Shown: positions 44,105 to 53,639, counted from the stretch's first letter. The stretch: 64,000 nucleotides of DNA from Phycisphaerae bacterium (GCA_035275405.1 DATEMU010000001.1:282493-346492), one strand, 5' to 3'. Program-made: numbers and translations. The notes: generated from the letters alone by a model not told the origin.

Positions 44105-44701
44105 GTGACTGTCCCCTGTCGATTGTTGCAAGGCGCGGTCATTGTAAGCTTTAGTACCCTGAGTGCTTGCTCAATCTATGTCCGCCAATTGGGGACCGGT
44201 ATCACCGCGCGTTTCAACGACGAGTCGGGAGCGGCGATCGAGTCAGATGGATTTCTATGGGTCCAAAGGCACCGCTTTTTTACCCCGCGCGCCGACGACG
44301 AACGGTGGGTTTACGAGATCGTGGAGATTGAGCGGGGTCAGGCCCGCATTCCGGAAAGGCGTATCACACGATCGCTTAAATGGGGGTGGTACATCTTGCC
44401 CGCTTGCTACTATTACCCCGCCGAACAAGTGTCCTGGGTTCCATGTGTGACTGGCTTTTTGGGTTCAATGAATCCGGAATTTTGCAAGCATAACGACATT
44501 CGGCTGGAGCTGAGTTCGGCAAGGCGGTATGACGCAATCTGGTACTGGAGCGGTCTACTAAGTGCCGTTGAAGGACGCGAGTCGAGTAAGACATCGATGC
44601 AAGAGAACGATTTTCAACGACTAGAGACGTTTATTCATCGCGAATTGGACAGGCTTCAAGCCCCTTCTAGCGAACGCTCTGCTGACGTTACAGTTCATTA
44701 G
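44105..44701 (+). CDS. Lipoprotein of unknown function
   Basis: 198 residues; signal ends in FSTLSAC, a lipobox. The mature part includes GTGITARFNDESGAAIESDG, which recalls a carboxypeptidase-regulatory or transthyretin-like β-sandwich, and a hydrophobic stretch (KWGWYILPACYYYPAEQVSW). GC content is lower than in neighbouring genes. It ends 12 bases before the convergent small membrane gene. Confidence 0.6.
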   Translation: MTVPCRLLQGAVIVSFSTLSACSIYVRQLGTGITARFNDESGAAIESDGFLWVQRHRFFTPRADDERWVYEIVEIERGQARIPERRITRSLKWGWYILPACYYYPAEQVSWVPCVTGFLGSMNPEFCKHNDIRLELSSARRYDAIWYWSGLLSAVEGRESSKTSMQENDFQRLETFIHRELDRLQAPSSERSADVTVH

Positions 44702-44712
44702 GTAACACTTAA

Positions 44713-44844
44713 TCAAGCCCCACCCGTGAAGAACGCCACGACCGTCTCCGTAAAAATCGTCAGCGGCACCAGAAAAATCGAACTGAAGAACGCCGTAATC
44801 ACTTCCGTCATCGACGAAAACAGAACATCCAGTACGAAGTTCAT
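44713..44844 (-). CDS. 43-residue hydrophobic membrane peptide
   Basis: Too short for standard gene tracks, but ATG 44844 is preceded by AGAGGG at six bases and follows the porin-like gene by 12 bases. Nearly the whole peptide is hydrophobic (SIFLVPLTIFTETVVAF) and it ends in FFTGGA. A second short peptide at 57781 contains LFTGGA at the end of its helix. A single-helix membrane peptide, possibly regulating its neighbour; function unknown. Confidence 0.55.
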   Translation of the reverse strand: MNFVLDVLFSSMTEVITAFFSSIFLVPLTIFTETVVAFFTGGA

Positions 44845-44855
44845 GAAGATCCCTC

Positions 44856-45770
44856 TCAAAAACGCATCGACAGGCCTGCGCCGGTGAAGAAGTCGTCCGC
44901 CTCTTCGTTCAGACCGGCGCCGGTCCGCACGTCGAACTGCAGGTTGTCGGTGATCAGAAACGTAAAGCCCCCGTTGACCGTGTGGGCGCAGTCCGTCCAG
45001 CGGTCGTTCGGGTAGAAACCAAAATACTCGACGTACATCCCCATCCAGTCGGTCAGCGAGTAGGCCAGCGAGACGGAGGCCGACGTTTGGAAAAAGCGGC
45101 CCTCCTCGCTTGTCGGGACGGCGAGATTGAGATTGCCCGAGAGGGCGAAATCCGCCGGCAGTTCGTACGACCACAGGATCTTCACCTGCGGGTCCACGTC
45201 GCCGGAGGATTTCGTATCCGTGCCCGTCGGCAGAGAGAGTTCGCCGATCACGCCAAGTTCCGGTCTTAAACCCTCCTGCGGGAGCAGGTACCGTTTGAAA
45301 CCGACGATCATGTCCGTCCCGCCGTCGTCGTGCTCCTCGCGCCGGACCTTGCGGCCAGAGTCGTTCTCTTCCATGAAGAGTTCCTCGGTCAGCGACCAGC
45401 CGGTCCAGCCGAGGCGCAGTTCCCAATCCTTGACCACGCCGATGCGCATCAACGCCTCGGGAAAGGTCTGATCGCTCACCCGCCGACCGTCCTCATCGTC
45501 GTACGTAAACGTGTAGCCGGTCTCCAATTGCACATGACCGAAGGGGACGGGCAATGTCGATTCCGTAAAGTCCGGCCGATCGGTCACCAGCGGCTCAGTC
45601 AGGGGCGCGGCCTCCAAGCCGAGGAAATTAATCGTCGGCTCGGCCTCGGCGGGTTGGCTGGTGGCTTCCTGCGCAAGGGATGTCGAGTCGTTCGCCATGG
45701 CCAGCGACACCAGGACGAACGCCGGCCCCCCGCGGCGTAGTACGTACTTTATTATTGAACACCTGCCCAT
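44856..45770 (-). CDS. Outer-membrane β-barrel protein of the 'transporter' (MetA-pathway phenol degradation) type
   Basis: 304 residues. Signal peptide, then PLVTDRPDFTESTLPVPFGH, the usual start of the barrel in this family, with alternating strands (HVQLETGYTFTYDD, PELGVIGELSLPTGTD, FALSGNLNLAVPTSE, QFDVRTGAGLNEEADDFFTG). The last residue is phenylalanine, as for outer-membrane barrels recognised by the Bam complex. The family is annotated as putative transporters; the substrate is unknown. The small membrane peptide gene follows in the same direction. Confidence 0.82.
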   Translation of the reverse strand: MGRCSIIKYVLRRGGPAFVLVSLAMANDSTSLAQEATSQPAEAEPTINFLGLEAAPLTEPLVTDRPDFTESTLPVPFGHVQLETGYTFTYDDEDGRRVSDQTFPEALMRIGVVKDWELRLGWTGWSLTEELFMEENDSGRKVRREEHDDGGTDMIVGFKRYLLPQEGLRPELGVIGELSLPTGTDTKSSGDVDPQVKILWSYELPADFALSGNLNLAVPTSEEGRFFQTSASVSLAYSLTDWMGMYVEYFGFYPNDRWTDCAHTVNGGFTFLITDNLQFDVRTGAGLNEEADDFFTGAGLSMRF

Positions 45771-45910
45771 TTATGTAGCCCAGACTACATCCATCGAACT
45801 GGGCGGTCAAGCGCCCGTTGCACCGGCGGATTGTCCGATGGCGAAAGGTCTGGCTTTTCCTACTTGCGACCGGCCTCCCGCGCCTGTAACCTGCGGCCAG
45901 GATTCGGCTT

Positions 45911-47302
45911 ATGGCAAAAACTGAAATGAACACCGAAGTCCGCGCCGCCTATCGCACGACGCTGCTCGGCCGATTCGACGAACGCTACTTATCCCGGCCG
46001 CATGTCGACAAGGTTCTGTGGGGGATCCTCCTCGCCGTGCTCGTGACCGCAGGCGTCCAGGCAGCCGTGCAGATCCGCAAGGTCGATTCCAGCGCCTTCC
46101 GCGCCACCGGCGAACGCCGTAAGACCGCCCTCGGCCGCTGGATGCCCGACGCCCACGCACTCACCGCGGGCGAAAACCCCTACGGCCCCGGTCACTGGTT
46201 CCCCACGCCGCCACTCGTCCTGATCTGCCTCGTGCCGTTCACAAAAATGCCGCTCGCGCTGGCCGGTGGACTATGGGCGGCGCTGAAGATCGCCGGCGTC
46301 GCGCTGGCGTTCACGTTGTTGCATCGGTCCTTGGCGAAGAAAGGCGTCGTCGTGCCGACCGGCGTCTGGTTGATGACGGCGATCTTCGGCACACGGGCCG
46401 TCTTCTCCGACATCCAGCACGCCAACGTAAATACATTCGTGCTGATCTGGATTGCGCTGGCATGGACGCTGTTCATGAAGGGCAAGGATTTCTGGGTGGG
46501 GATCTTCCTGGTGGCGGCGATCGTCACCAAGATCACGCCCGCGTTGCTCCTACTCTACTTTGTTTACAAACGGGCGTGGCGTGTCTGCCTCGGCGGTTTG
46601 GTTGGCATCGCACTCTTTTTCTTCATTGTTCCCGGTATTTCTCTGGGCTTCACCCGCAACTGGGCGCTGCTTACGTCGTGGTACCACATGCTCGTCGAAC
46701 CGTTCGCCCGCGAAGGCTACGCGGCTCTGGAGATCGCCAACCAATCGCTCTACGGCGTCCTCGTCCGTCTCCTCTCCAACGCCGGTATTCTCTCCATAGT
46801 CCATATGCCCGACCAACAGGCTTGGGCCAGCGGCATGGAGGAGATGGCCCGACCGGCGACGGCGCTGGGCAGGCTTCTGCGGCCGGCAATCACGTTGACG
46901 GCGCTGGCCGCGCTGGCGTGGCTATGCCGGGCAAAGACGGCGAAGCGCCAGGACCCTCGCCTGCTCCTCGAATTCGGACTGGTCTTGCTGGCGATGCTGC
47001 TTCTTAGCGAGCGGACGTGGAAGCACCACGCGACAACGCTTCCGCTGATCTACCTCGGCATCTGGTACGCGCTGACCTGCCTGCCGTGGAACGAGAAGTT
47101 CCGGTCCTGGGTCGTCGCCGGTCTGGGGGTGCAACTGGTCCTTTTGGTAGGGCTGAGTGAAGGGCTGGTCGGTGATCGCGTGGCGGACATGGCCCTCGAC
47201 GGCGGGCTTTTCTGCTGGGGGCTCATCCTATGCTTTGTACAGTCGGCGATGTTGGTGAAGGCGCTGGAGGCCCGCGAGCCTCAGCCGAGCGCGATAGGCT
47301 GA
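45911..47302 (+). CDS. GT-C glycosyltransferase (family 87, DUF2029-like)
   Basis: 463 residues with about ten transmembrane helices. The first loop contains RWMPDAHALTAGENPYGPGHWFP, carrying an acidic residue at the position where family 87 mannosyltransferases place a catalytic aspartate. Other segments: LWAALKIAGVALAFTLLHRS, FSDIQHANVNTFVLIWIALA and FWVGIFLVAAIVTKITPALL (the 'KxxP' loop). Such enzymes use polyprenyl-phosphate mannose to glycosylate lipids or proteins on the outer face of the membrane. Acceptor unknown. Confidence 0.8.
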   Translation: MAKTEMNTEVRAAYRTTLLGRFDERYLSRPHVDKVLWGILLAVLVTAGVQAAVQIRKVDSSAFRATGERRKTALGRWMPDAHALTAGENPYGPGHWFPTPPLVLICLVPFTKMPLALAGGLWAALKIAGVALAFTLLHRSLAKKGVVVPTGVWLMTAIFGTRAVFSDIQHANVNTFVLIWIALAWTLFMKGKDFWVGIFLVAAIVTKITPALLLLYFVYKRAWRVCLGGLVGIALFFFIVPGISLGFTRNWALLTSWYHMLVEPFAREGYAALEIANQSLYGVLVRLLSNAGILSIVHMPDQQAWASGMEEMARPATALGRLLRPAITLTALAALAWLCRAKTAKRQDPRLLLEFGLVLLAMLLLSERTWKHHATTLPLIYLGIWYALTCLPWNEKFRSWVVAGLGVQLVLLVGLSEGLVGDRVADMALDGGLFCWGLILCFVQSAMLVKALEAREPQPSAIG

Positions 47303-47328
47303 AAGCACCCGAGGGCGGCTGCTCTCCA

Positions 47329-49257
47329 TTACCCCTCTAGTTGCTTGACCGCGTCGTCAGGCTCGAGACCGACGAAGTTGAAGAATCGGTCCTGCGGCAG
47401 CCGGGGAATGGAGAACATCCGGGCCCTCATGATCGCTTCGTCGAAGCGCTGTCTCTCATTCATGGCCCGACGCGTGCGGGGGCCCTGAGTGGTGTCGATC
47501 TCCGGGGCGCGGGGAATGGTGGGTACCGCGGCTGACTTCACCGCGGTATCCGCGGGCTTCGCCTCCTCGGTAGCGGCGGGCTCTTCAGCGGGCGCCTCTT
47601 CTTCCGTCGCGGCTGGCTTTTCCTCGGCCTCGTCCGTATCCTCCGCGGCATCCTCTTCGGGTTTAGCTTCGTCTTCGCCGCCTTCGGCCGCTTCTTCGTC
47701 ACCGCCCTCGGCAGTTTCTTCCTCGGCGGCGGGTTCTTCGGATGTCGCTTCGTCGGCAGCCGGCTCGTCGGCTTCCTCTCCCTCTGCCGATTCTCCTTCG
47801 CCCTCCGCAGGCGTCTCTTCGGCTGATTCTTCGTCAGAGGGTTCTTCCTCTGTGGATTCTTCCGCGGCGCTGTCTCCCTCTTCGGCCGCGGCCTCACCTT
47901 CATCACCAGCCTTCTCGGGTTCGGCTTCCGCGGGGGCCTCAGGCTCCGCTTCTTCCGCCGGCGCGATCTCCTCCGGCTCGGCAACGCCGATTAACGGCGG
48001 CTCTTGACCGACGACGACGTAGTCCGTCGTGGGATCGACGCGATCCACCACCTCGCCGCCAAAACGGCGCACCAGGGCGGCGATCGCCTCGTTGCCCATG
48101 GCATCGACATTGCCGTCGAAGTCGATGTCAAACTGGCCGACAATGCAGAATCGCTGCTTCTTGTCATGATCACGACTGAGAACGATGTTGCCGACGATGT
48201 CGCCTTCTAGGATCGGATCATCGGGCGAGGGCCGGGCTGTCACGCGGCACTCAGCGGTGCGTCGGCCGACGCTGACGACCTCAATGTTGGCCTTGCCCCG
48301 GCCGTCGGCGGGGACGCGTTCATCCTCGGAGTACACGCTGAAGGTCAGGCCGAGCGTGACATTGTCTTCCTTACCCAGATCGATATGGACGAGGGAGTCA
48401 CCGGGCAGGGCCCGCAAGACGCGCCCGACGCCGTTGCGGGCGATGGCCAGTTCCTGGGCCGTCGCCGGTCCCGGGCCGCGCAGCGTTGAGATTGCCTCGC
48501 GCTGCTCATCCAGAAGCCGGTCACGATGCCCCAGCTCGTTCGCGAGTTTGCGGCGCATGTCGACCTGCTCCCGGCGCATCGCGTCGATGGCGTCCTGCTT
48601 GGCGCCGATTTGCGAGGCCAGCGCCTGCGTCTCGCCGGACTTGAGATTCTCGAATTCCGACTTGGCCGCCTGGAGTTCCTCCACTTTGGTCCGCATCTTG
48701 GCGAGGTCGGCGCTGATTTTCTTGGTGAGATCCTCGTTCGCCGCGCGGGCCGCATCCAGATCGCCGCTGGCCCGGGCGAGGTCCGCTTCGGCCTTTTCGC
48801 GAGCCGTCTTTTCGTCGGCGTAGAGCTGGTGGAGGTAATCGATGATCGCGACCGCGCCGAAATCGGACGAGATCTTCTCCGGATCGGCGACCTTGCCGGA
48901 TGCGCTGATCTTCGCCAGCGCGGCGTCCAACTTGCCGCGGGCCGCCGTGGGCGAATCGTTCTCATTGCCGGTCATTCCGCGGCAGACCAGCGCGATACCC
49001 TTGTTCATTTCGCCGACGAGTGTCTTGTTGACGCCGCCCGCGTCGGGGAACATCTGCTTGGCCTTCGCTTCATCGCCGCCCGTGGCCAGTCGCTTCTTGG
49101 CGGCCGTGGCCTGCTCGGCGTTCGTGCGAAGTTGTTCCTGCTGGGTGATGAGCCAGATCAGGCCTCCAAGCAGCAGAACCGCGACCAGGATGGAAACGAC
49201 CATGCCGATCGTGGTCGCGTTGGAACCGCCGCGTTGCTGGGGTACTGCGCCCGCCAT
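47329..49257 (-). CDS. Membrane-anchored coiled-coil protein with BRCT-like domain
   Basis: 642 residues. One helix at 17-39 (IGMVVSILVAVLLLGGLIWL), then a long coiled coil (EKAEADLARASGDLDAARAA, KMRTKVEELQAAKSEFENLK). Residues about 260-345 form a β-rich part (VLRALPGDSLVHIDLGKEDN). From about 360, CIVGQFDIDFDGNVDAMGNE, then ALVRRFGGEVVDRVDPTTDY and VVVGQEP follow the BRCT pattern of NAD-dependent ligases ('GG…TDYVVVG'). The rest is an acidic Glu/Ala-rich stretch of about 160 residues and a conserved-looking C-terminus (RLPQDRFFNFVGLEPDDAVK). BRCT domains bind phosphopeptides or DNA; placement in a membrane protein is unusual. Confidence 0.75.
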   Translation of the reverse strand: MAGAVPQQRGGSNATTIGMVVSILVAVLLLGGLIWLITQQEQLRTNAEQATAAKKRLATGGDEAKAKQMFPDAGGVNKTLVGEMNKGIALVCRGMTGNENDSPTAARGKLDAALAKISASGKVADPEKISSDFGAVAIIDYLHQLYADEKTAREKAEADLARASGDLDAARAANEDLTKKISADLAKMRTKVEELQAAKSEFENLKSGETQALASQIGAKQDAIDAMRREQVDMRRKLANELGHRDRLLDEQREAISTLRGPGPATAQELAIARNGVGRVLRALPGDSLVHIDLGKEDNVTLGLTFSVYSEDERVPADGRGKANIEVVSVGRRTAECRVTARPSPDDPILEGDIVGNIVLSRDHDKKQRFCIVGQFDIDFDGNVDAMGNEAIAALVRRFGGEVVDRVDPTTDYVVVGQEPPLIGVAEPEEIAPAEEAEPEAPAEAEPEKAGDEGEAAAEEGDSAAEESTEEEPSDEESAEETPAEGEGESAEGEEADEPAADEATSEEPAAEEETAEGGDEEAAEGGEDEAKPEEDAAEDTDEAEEKPAATEEEAPAEEPAATEEAKPADTAVKSAAVPTIPRAPEIDTTQGPRTRRAMNERQRFDEAIMRARMFSIPRLPQDRFFNFVGLEPDDAVKQLEG

Positions 49258-49674
49258 GCGCTACTCCTTCAAGGAACCTGCTCCCTCGCCGTCGAGGATT
49301 CACCGCCTAATAGCCGGTGCCACAAGGGAAGATCGGCTATGAGCGGGCATCCATCTAGGCTGAGCCTGAGCCTCGCCGTGGGTGGGTACCGTCCGGTATG
49401 ACCGTAGGGACGCTGGGTCGGCGACGCACATATAAGTATCTGCGAATGGCGGCCCAATGTCAACGGGGAAGGGGGGTTAACCTTCGGAAGGGTTAGGTCT
49501 CGGAGAGCCCCGAGTCCGCAAAGAAGGGGGAGAGTCGAGAGCCCCTGGCGCCTTTATCGACCCCGGCGTCGCGCCTTCCGGACGGGGGATTTTCCAATTG
49601 CGAGCGGTCCCGCCGGATGGAATTTCGCTGATAAGGACGGGCGGCTAGCCCTTGCGCTCTCCGGTTTCTACGAC
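49258..49674. other. Intergenic stretch with a degenerate palindromic repeat
   Basis: 417 bases between the starts and stops of two minus-strand genes. At 49301-49319 lies CACCGCCTAATAGCCGGTG, a decayed copy of the hairpin seen at 43253 and 57934. No convincing reading frame, promoter or terminator was seen. Confidence 0.6.
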
Positions 49675-50334
49675 TTAAGGTGCCAGGCTCGCGCATGGAT
49701 CGAGATCGACCAGTACCAGGGTGGACCACGCCGCGCAGAAGTCCTGGATGGGCTTCACGATGGCGTTGATCTCGGACTCGATGACCGGGCGAACGACCAA
49801 TTCGGCAAGTTCGTCGCCTTCGGAGGCGAAGGCGACCAGGACGTCAATGAGTTCCGGCAGAAAATTGATCAGGAAGAGAAACTCCTCGCAATCCGCGGTG
49901 ACCTGCTCGCAGTCGCTCTGGCCATCGGCAGCGAGATCGAAGCGCTTCGAGCGCCCGGTGGCGTTGTCCGGATTGAAGGTAACAGTGTCGCCGCCGGCCC
50001 CGACAATGTTGAACGTGAGGGTGATATCGCCGTTGGCGCCGGGGCTGAACAGGAAGGTGGAGCCGCCGGCCGTGGTCACCATGTTGATCTGGCCGTTGGC
50101 GATGTCGTACGTCGTACCGTCGCTGACCACGATCCGCGAGAGATTGCCGTTGGCATCCTTCAGGATCTGGTAGGTCGCGCCGTTGGCGGACAGGGACCCG
50201 ATGACGTTGCCCGAGCCCGGGACAAACGTCGGCGAGGTCGAACACGAAACGACCGTCGTCACGAGTACCAGGACTAAGCCTCGCCCCCAATTCCTCATAC
50301 TCGACCGGTTCAAACGTTCAGTACACTTGGTCAT
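49675..50334 (-). CDS. Lipoprotein of unknown function
   Basis: 219 residues from ATG 50334, with GGGAG eight bases upstream. Signal ends in LVTTVVSC. The mature part is glycine-rich and β-like with repeating 'GNGAT/DGTTYDI' units (GSLSANGATYQILKDANGNL, ANGQINMVTTAGGSTFLFSP), then a helical C-terminus with four cysteines (DCEQVTADCEEF, FCAAW, DPCASL). It resembles surface-anchored repeat proteins but no family was recognised. Confidence 0.65.
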   Translation of the reverse strand: MTKCTERLNRSSMRNWGRGLVLVLVTTVVSCSTSPTFVPGSGNVIGSLSANGATYQILKDANGNLSRIVVSDGTTYDIANGQINMVTTAGGSTFLFSPGANGDITLTFNIVGAGGDTVTFNPDNATGRSKRFDLAADGQSDCEQVTADCEEFLFLINFLPELIDVLVAFASEGDELAELVVRPVIESEINAIVKPIQDFCAAWSTLVLVDLDPCASLAP

Positions 50335-50433
50335 TTTCGATTCTCCCATGGCCTCGGCCGGGGACGGACCCCCGCTTGCCCGATGTACCCGGCCAATGCC
50401 GGTCTCTCACACCAAATCTGAGATATTCGCCGG

Positions 50434-50469
50434 AAAAAAAATCGGACCCCCTCAGGGCCGACCGGGGGT
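50434..50469 (-). terminator. Possible intrinsic terminator on the minus strand
   Basis: On the minus strand ACCCCC (50464-50469) pairs with GGGGGT (50446-50451), followed after four bases by eight T residues (50434-50441). It is antisense to the leader of the 700-residue fusion gene and upstream of the lipoprotein, so it could end antisense transcription. Stem is short. Confidence 0.3.
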
Positions 50470-50544
50470 GTCGAACTTGATGAATTGACTCCCCATCCGC
50501 AGAATGAACCCCTTGGACCCTAAACACGATCTTCGGGGACCGAC

Positions 50545-52647
50545 ATGACCCTCCCGCAGGTGCCAACCCTGATCCTCGGCCTGACGGTGACGGCGTACTG
50601 GATGTACGTCGGCCGGATGGTTCGGCGCGTCCGTCAGAATGCGGGAAACGTTAAGAAAGTGCTGGTTCCGGCGCAGCGGCGCGAAAAGTTGATGTGGATC
50701 GTCTGGGTGCCGCTCATTCTTCTCTGGTTCACGACGCCGCTCAAGGTGGCGTTGGGCTACGGCGGCCGTTACGACGAAATCGTCATTTCGCCGTTCTGGG
50801 CGGCCAGCAACGCCGTCCTGGTAGTCCGCTTTATTGCCGCGGTGATCGCCCTGGGCTGCCTCGGGCTTTCCATCGTGACCTGGCGGCACATGGGCGAACA
50901 GTGGCGGATGGGGATCGACCCGACACAGAAAATCAGGCTCCTCGTCGACGGCCCGTTCGCCAGAATCCGCCATCCGATCTACTCACTCAGCATCCTTCTG
51001 ATGTTGTGTTCGGTCGTCATCCTGCCGAGTCCGACGATGTTCGTCCTCGCAGCCGTTCACATCCTGCTCATGCACATCAAGGCGGGAAACGAAGAACGTT
51101 TCCTCCTGGAGACGCAGGGCCGGACCTACGCCGAGTATTGTCGAAAGACCGGCCGATTTGTTCCCTTCATCCGCCATAGCGGGCCAGCGCATGTGCCTCA
51201 CATGGATGGCAGCGAGACGAGTCCTGACTCGCCGATCCGCGCCTGGAAGGCGGGCGGCATCTACCCCTTTCGATTGAACATGTTTCAGCAGGCGATGCTG
51301 CACTGGGACCGGCTGCACCCGTACAACGCCGTTCATGCCGTGCGGGTCAACGGCCCCGCAAACGTCGAAAAACTCCGTCACGCGGCGTGGGAAGTGGCGA
51401 AGAATGCGGGCCTGGGGGAGTTCGCCGTCAACGCTTTGCACACGAAGTATGAGTACCGGCCGCTGCAACACGTTCGCGTTCAGGAATTCGCCCCTGGCCG
51501 TTCGGACGAACAGCGGCTGGACGAACTTGTCGCGGAAGAGCTCAACACGCCGTTTCATGGGGAGATGCATCATCCCGTCCGCTGGACGGTCTTCAATGAA
51601 TCGGCCGGCGAGGGGCATTACGTCATCCTCTGTTATCACCACGTCATCGCAGATGCCTACGGAATCGAGCGCATCTTCGCGGCCGTGTTGCATCGCTATC
51701 TCAATGTGTCCGGCGCCGGTGACGAAAGACCGCTGACAACCCGACTGACGCGCCTCGATCGTTCGCTGCGACCGAAGGCCGGCATTCTGGACTATGTAAT
51801 CGGCCAGATTCGGCTCAATAATCGCCATCGCCAAATGCGCAGGGCCCACAAGATGCCCGACGAGCGGCTCGGCGGCGATGCGACCGCCGTGGCGATACGG
51901 ACCGCCCCAGACCGGCTTCTGGAGCGGCTGTCGGCGGGGTGCAAGCGGCGCGGCGTCGGCGTGAACGATGCCCTGATTGCCGCCCTGGCCTCCACGATCG
52001 CCGAGCAAACGCCGGACCGCCATACCAGCCGACGTCGTCGGCATTTAACGATGGCCACGGTCGTCGGCGCCCGCAAGCACCTGCCCGCTGAACAGGCCGA
52101 CGACTTCGGCGTCTGCCTGACGAGCATCGTGGCCGTGTTACGCAAGCCGGATGTGTCAATGGACGAATTGGTCCGCGACGTGGCCCGCCAGACCCGCGTG
52201 CTGAAGGAACGTCCATCGCGCGCGTCCGCGGAAACGACCCTTCGCTATTTCGCCGTCCGCTGGATGTGGCGGCTCGCGGCGCTCAAGCACGAGCGGCGCG
52301 GCTATCGCCGCGTGTTCCCGATCTGCGGCGCGGTCAGTTCTGTTTACGTTGACGATAAGCGATTTGCCGAACTCGCGCTGCAGGTGGCCCGCTACGTCCG
52401 CGCCTGCCCCTGCGGGCCCGCCTTTCCTCTGATACTCGCGCCGACCATGTTGCGAGGAAGTTTGGAACTTGGGTTGACGTATCGAATTTCGTGCCGGACG
52501 CGTCCACAAGCCGAGGCGCTGCTTGACGGAATCGTGTCGCGACTTGAGTCACTTGCCGATCTCGAAGCGGCAAGCGGGCCCGCGCCCGAATTGGTGCCGT
52601 CCGAGACATCCGCGCAGCGCATAAGTGCGGCCATTGTAGAACACTAG
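50545..52647 (+). CDS. Methyltransferase-condensation domain fusion protein
   Basis: 700 residues. Residues 1-215 are a membrane methyltransferase of the isoprenylcysteine/phospholipid type: four helices, then LVDGPFARIRHPIYSLSILL (the RHPxY motif), EERFLLETQGRTYAEYCRKT and GRFVPF. A linker follows, and residues about 235-690 resemble an NRPS condensation or WS/DGAT acyltransferase domain: NMFQQAMLHWDRLHPYNAVH, VILCYHHVIADAYGIERIFA with HHxxxDxxG, and GVNDALIAALASTIAEQ. Two independent activities in one chain suggest a lipid or peptide that is acylated and methylated. Product unknown. Confidence 0.75.
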   Translation: MTLPQVPTLILGLTVTAYWMYVGRMVRRVRQNAGNVKKVLVPAQRREKLMWIVWVPLILLWFTTPLKVALGYGGRYDEIVISPFWAASNAVLVVRFIAAVIALGCLGLSIVTWRHMGEQWRMGIDPTQKIRLLVDGPFARIRHPIYSLSILLMLCSVVILPSPTMFVLAAVHILLMHIKAGNEERFLLETQGRTYAEYCRKTGRFVPFIRHSGPAHVPHMDGSETSPDSPIRAWKAGGIYPFRLNMFQQAMLHWDRLHPYNAVHAVRVNGPANVEKLRHAAWEVAKNAGLGEFAVNALHTKYEYRPLQHVRVQEFAPGRSDEQRLDELVAEELNTPFHGEMHHPVRWTVFNESAGEGHYVILCYHHVIADAYGIERIFAAVLHRYLNVSGAGDERPLTTRLTRLDRSLRPKAGILDYVIGQIRLNNRHRQMRRAHKMPDERLGGDATAVAIRTAPDRLLERLSAGCKRRGVGVNDALIAALASTIAEQTPDRHTSRRRRHLTMATVVGARKHLPAEQADDFGVCLTSIVAVLRKPDVSMDELVRDVARQTRVLKERPSRASAETTLRYFAVRWMWRLAALKHERRGYRRVFPICGAVSSVYVDDKRFAELALQVARYVRACPCGPAFPLILAPTMLRGSLELGLTYRISCRTRPQAEALLDGIVSRLESLADLEAASGPAPELVPSETSAQRISAAIVEH

Positions 52648-52763
52648 TCCCTATCCATAAGTGTTGATCCCGTTAGGCAATAGTCGAATTGCTGGTCGTA
52701 CTTTTTCGGACCTCGGGAGGCGGGATTGACATGAACCGGTAGCCTGCCAAAAACTATCCAGAG

Positions 52764-52805
52764 GGCGTGGGTGGCGCGACCGGCTCTTGGACCGGGCACC
52801 ACGCC
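52764..52805. repeat. Degenerate palindromic repeat
   Basis: GGCGTGG (52764-52770) pairs with CCACGCC (52799-52805), with an inner pair GACCGG (52778-52783) and a shifted CCGG. It lies in the 221-base gap before the lipoprotein hydrolase and resembles the element at 1878. Confidence 0.4.
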
Positions 52806-52868
52806 GAAGATTTTCGATTCTTAGAGGGTTTGGGGTGATGGATCGCCCGCCTCGAGTGAGGAGCGAGG

Positions 52869-53639
52869 ATGGAGCGGTTGTTTCGATTCCTGCCAGGGCT
52901 CGCCTTGGCCGTGGTGATATTGACGTATGTCTCGGGCTGCGGAGCCGGGACGACCGGTTCCGATGACGCAGTGCCGGATTCCTGCGCGAGGGGGTCTGCG
53001 GTCCCTTATCAGCCGTCGATCATGCCGTCTCGAACGGCCACAGATCCCATGCGGGTCTATCTCCTGCACGGTTTGTACGACACCTATTCGCTCGGGCTGG
53101 ATCAGTTGGCGGAAAAACTGAACGATCTGAATATCCCCTCTTCGATCATCGGCTGGTATGAACGCGACGTCGCGCTCACCATCATCTCCGAGGCCTACGC
53201 CGATCGGCCGAACGGCACCACCGTGGTCTTGATGGGGCACAGCTACGGTGCGGATGACGCCATCACCTTGGCCGAGAAGCTGGGCGAAGAAGGTATCCCG
53301 GTTGAATTGCTATTTCTCTTTGATGCGACGACGCCCAAGCCTGTTCCGGCCAACGTCGCGCGGTGCGTCCATCTCTTGACTCCGTCCCTGGAGGGATATT
53401 TGTTTCCGTGGTTCTTCGCGGGCAATCCCGTGGAAGCCGCGGTTGGCAACACCCATACCCAGGTCTTGAACGTGCCCTTTACGGCCGAGAAGTTCGGGGC
53501 CGCCGCATTGGGCTGTGTCAATCACTACAGCATTGATGTGAACATCGCGGCGCACAACCTGGCCATACAGGAGGTGTTCCGCTGCATTGATCCCGTGTCC
53601 TACCCAGACCCCTCCGCGGCCCTGGCAGTGCCGCCCTAG
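52869..53639 (+). CDS. Lipoprotein α/β-hydrolase-like protein
   Basis: 256 residues. Lipobox LTYVSGC. The mature domain has an α/β-hydrolase outline: MRVYLLHGLYDTYSLGLDQL, TTVVLMGHSYGADDAITLAE with the nucleophile elbow GHSYG, LLFLFDATTPKPVP near the acid position, and a late NHYSID histidine. The lipid anchor places it on the inner or outer membrane, facing the periplasm or cell surface. It could be an esterase, lipase or lysophospholipase; it may also only bind. No cofactor or substrate evidence. Confidence 0.72.
   Translation: MERLFRFLPGLALAVVILTYVSGCGAGTTGSDDAVPDSCARGSAVPYQPSIMPSRTATDPMRVYLLHGLYDTYSLGLDQLAEKLNDLNIPSSIIGWYERDVALTIISEAYADRPNGTTVVLMGHSYGADDAITLAEKLGEEGIPVELLFLFDATTPKPVPANVARCVHLLTPSLEGYLFPWFFAGNPVEAAVGNTHTQVLNVPFTAEKFGAAALGCVNHYSIDVNIAAHNLAIQEVFRCIDPVSYPDPSAALAVPP

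Noticed and set aside
47489..48007. Ser/Ala-rich plus-strand frame
   Set aside because: Created by the complement of the acidic Glu/Ala repeats of the BRCT-like protein; low complexity only.
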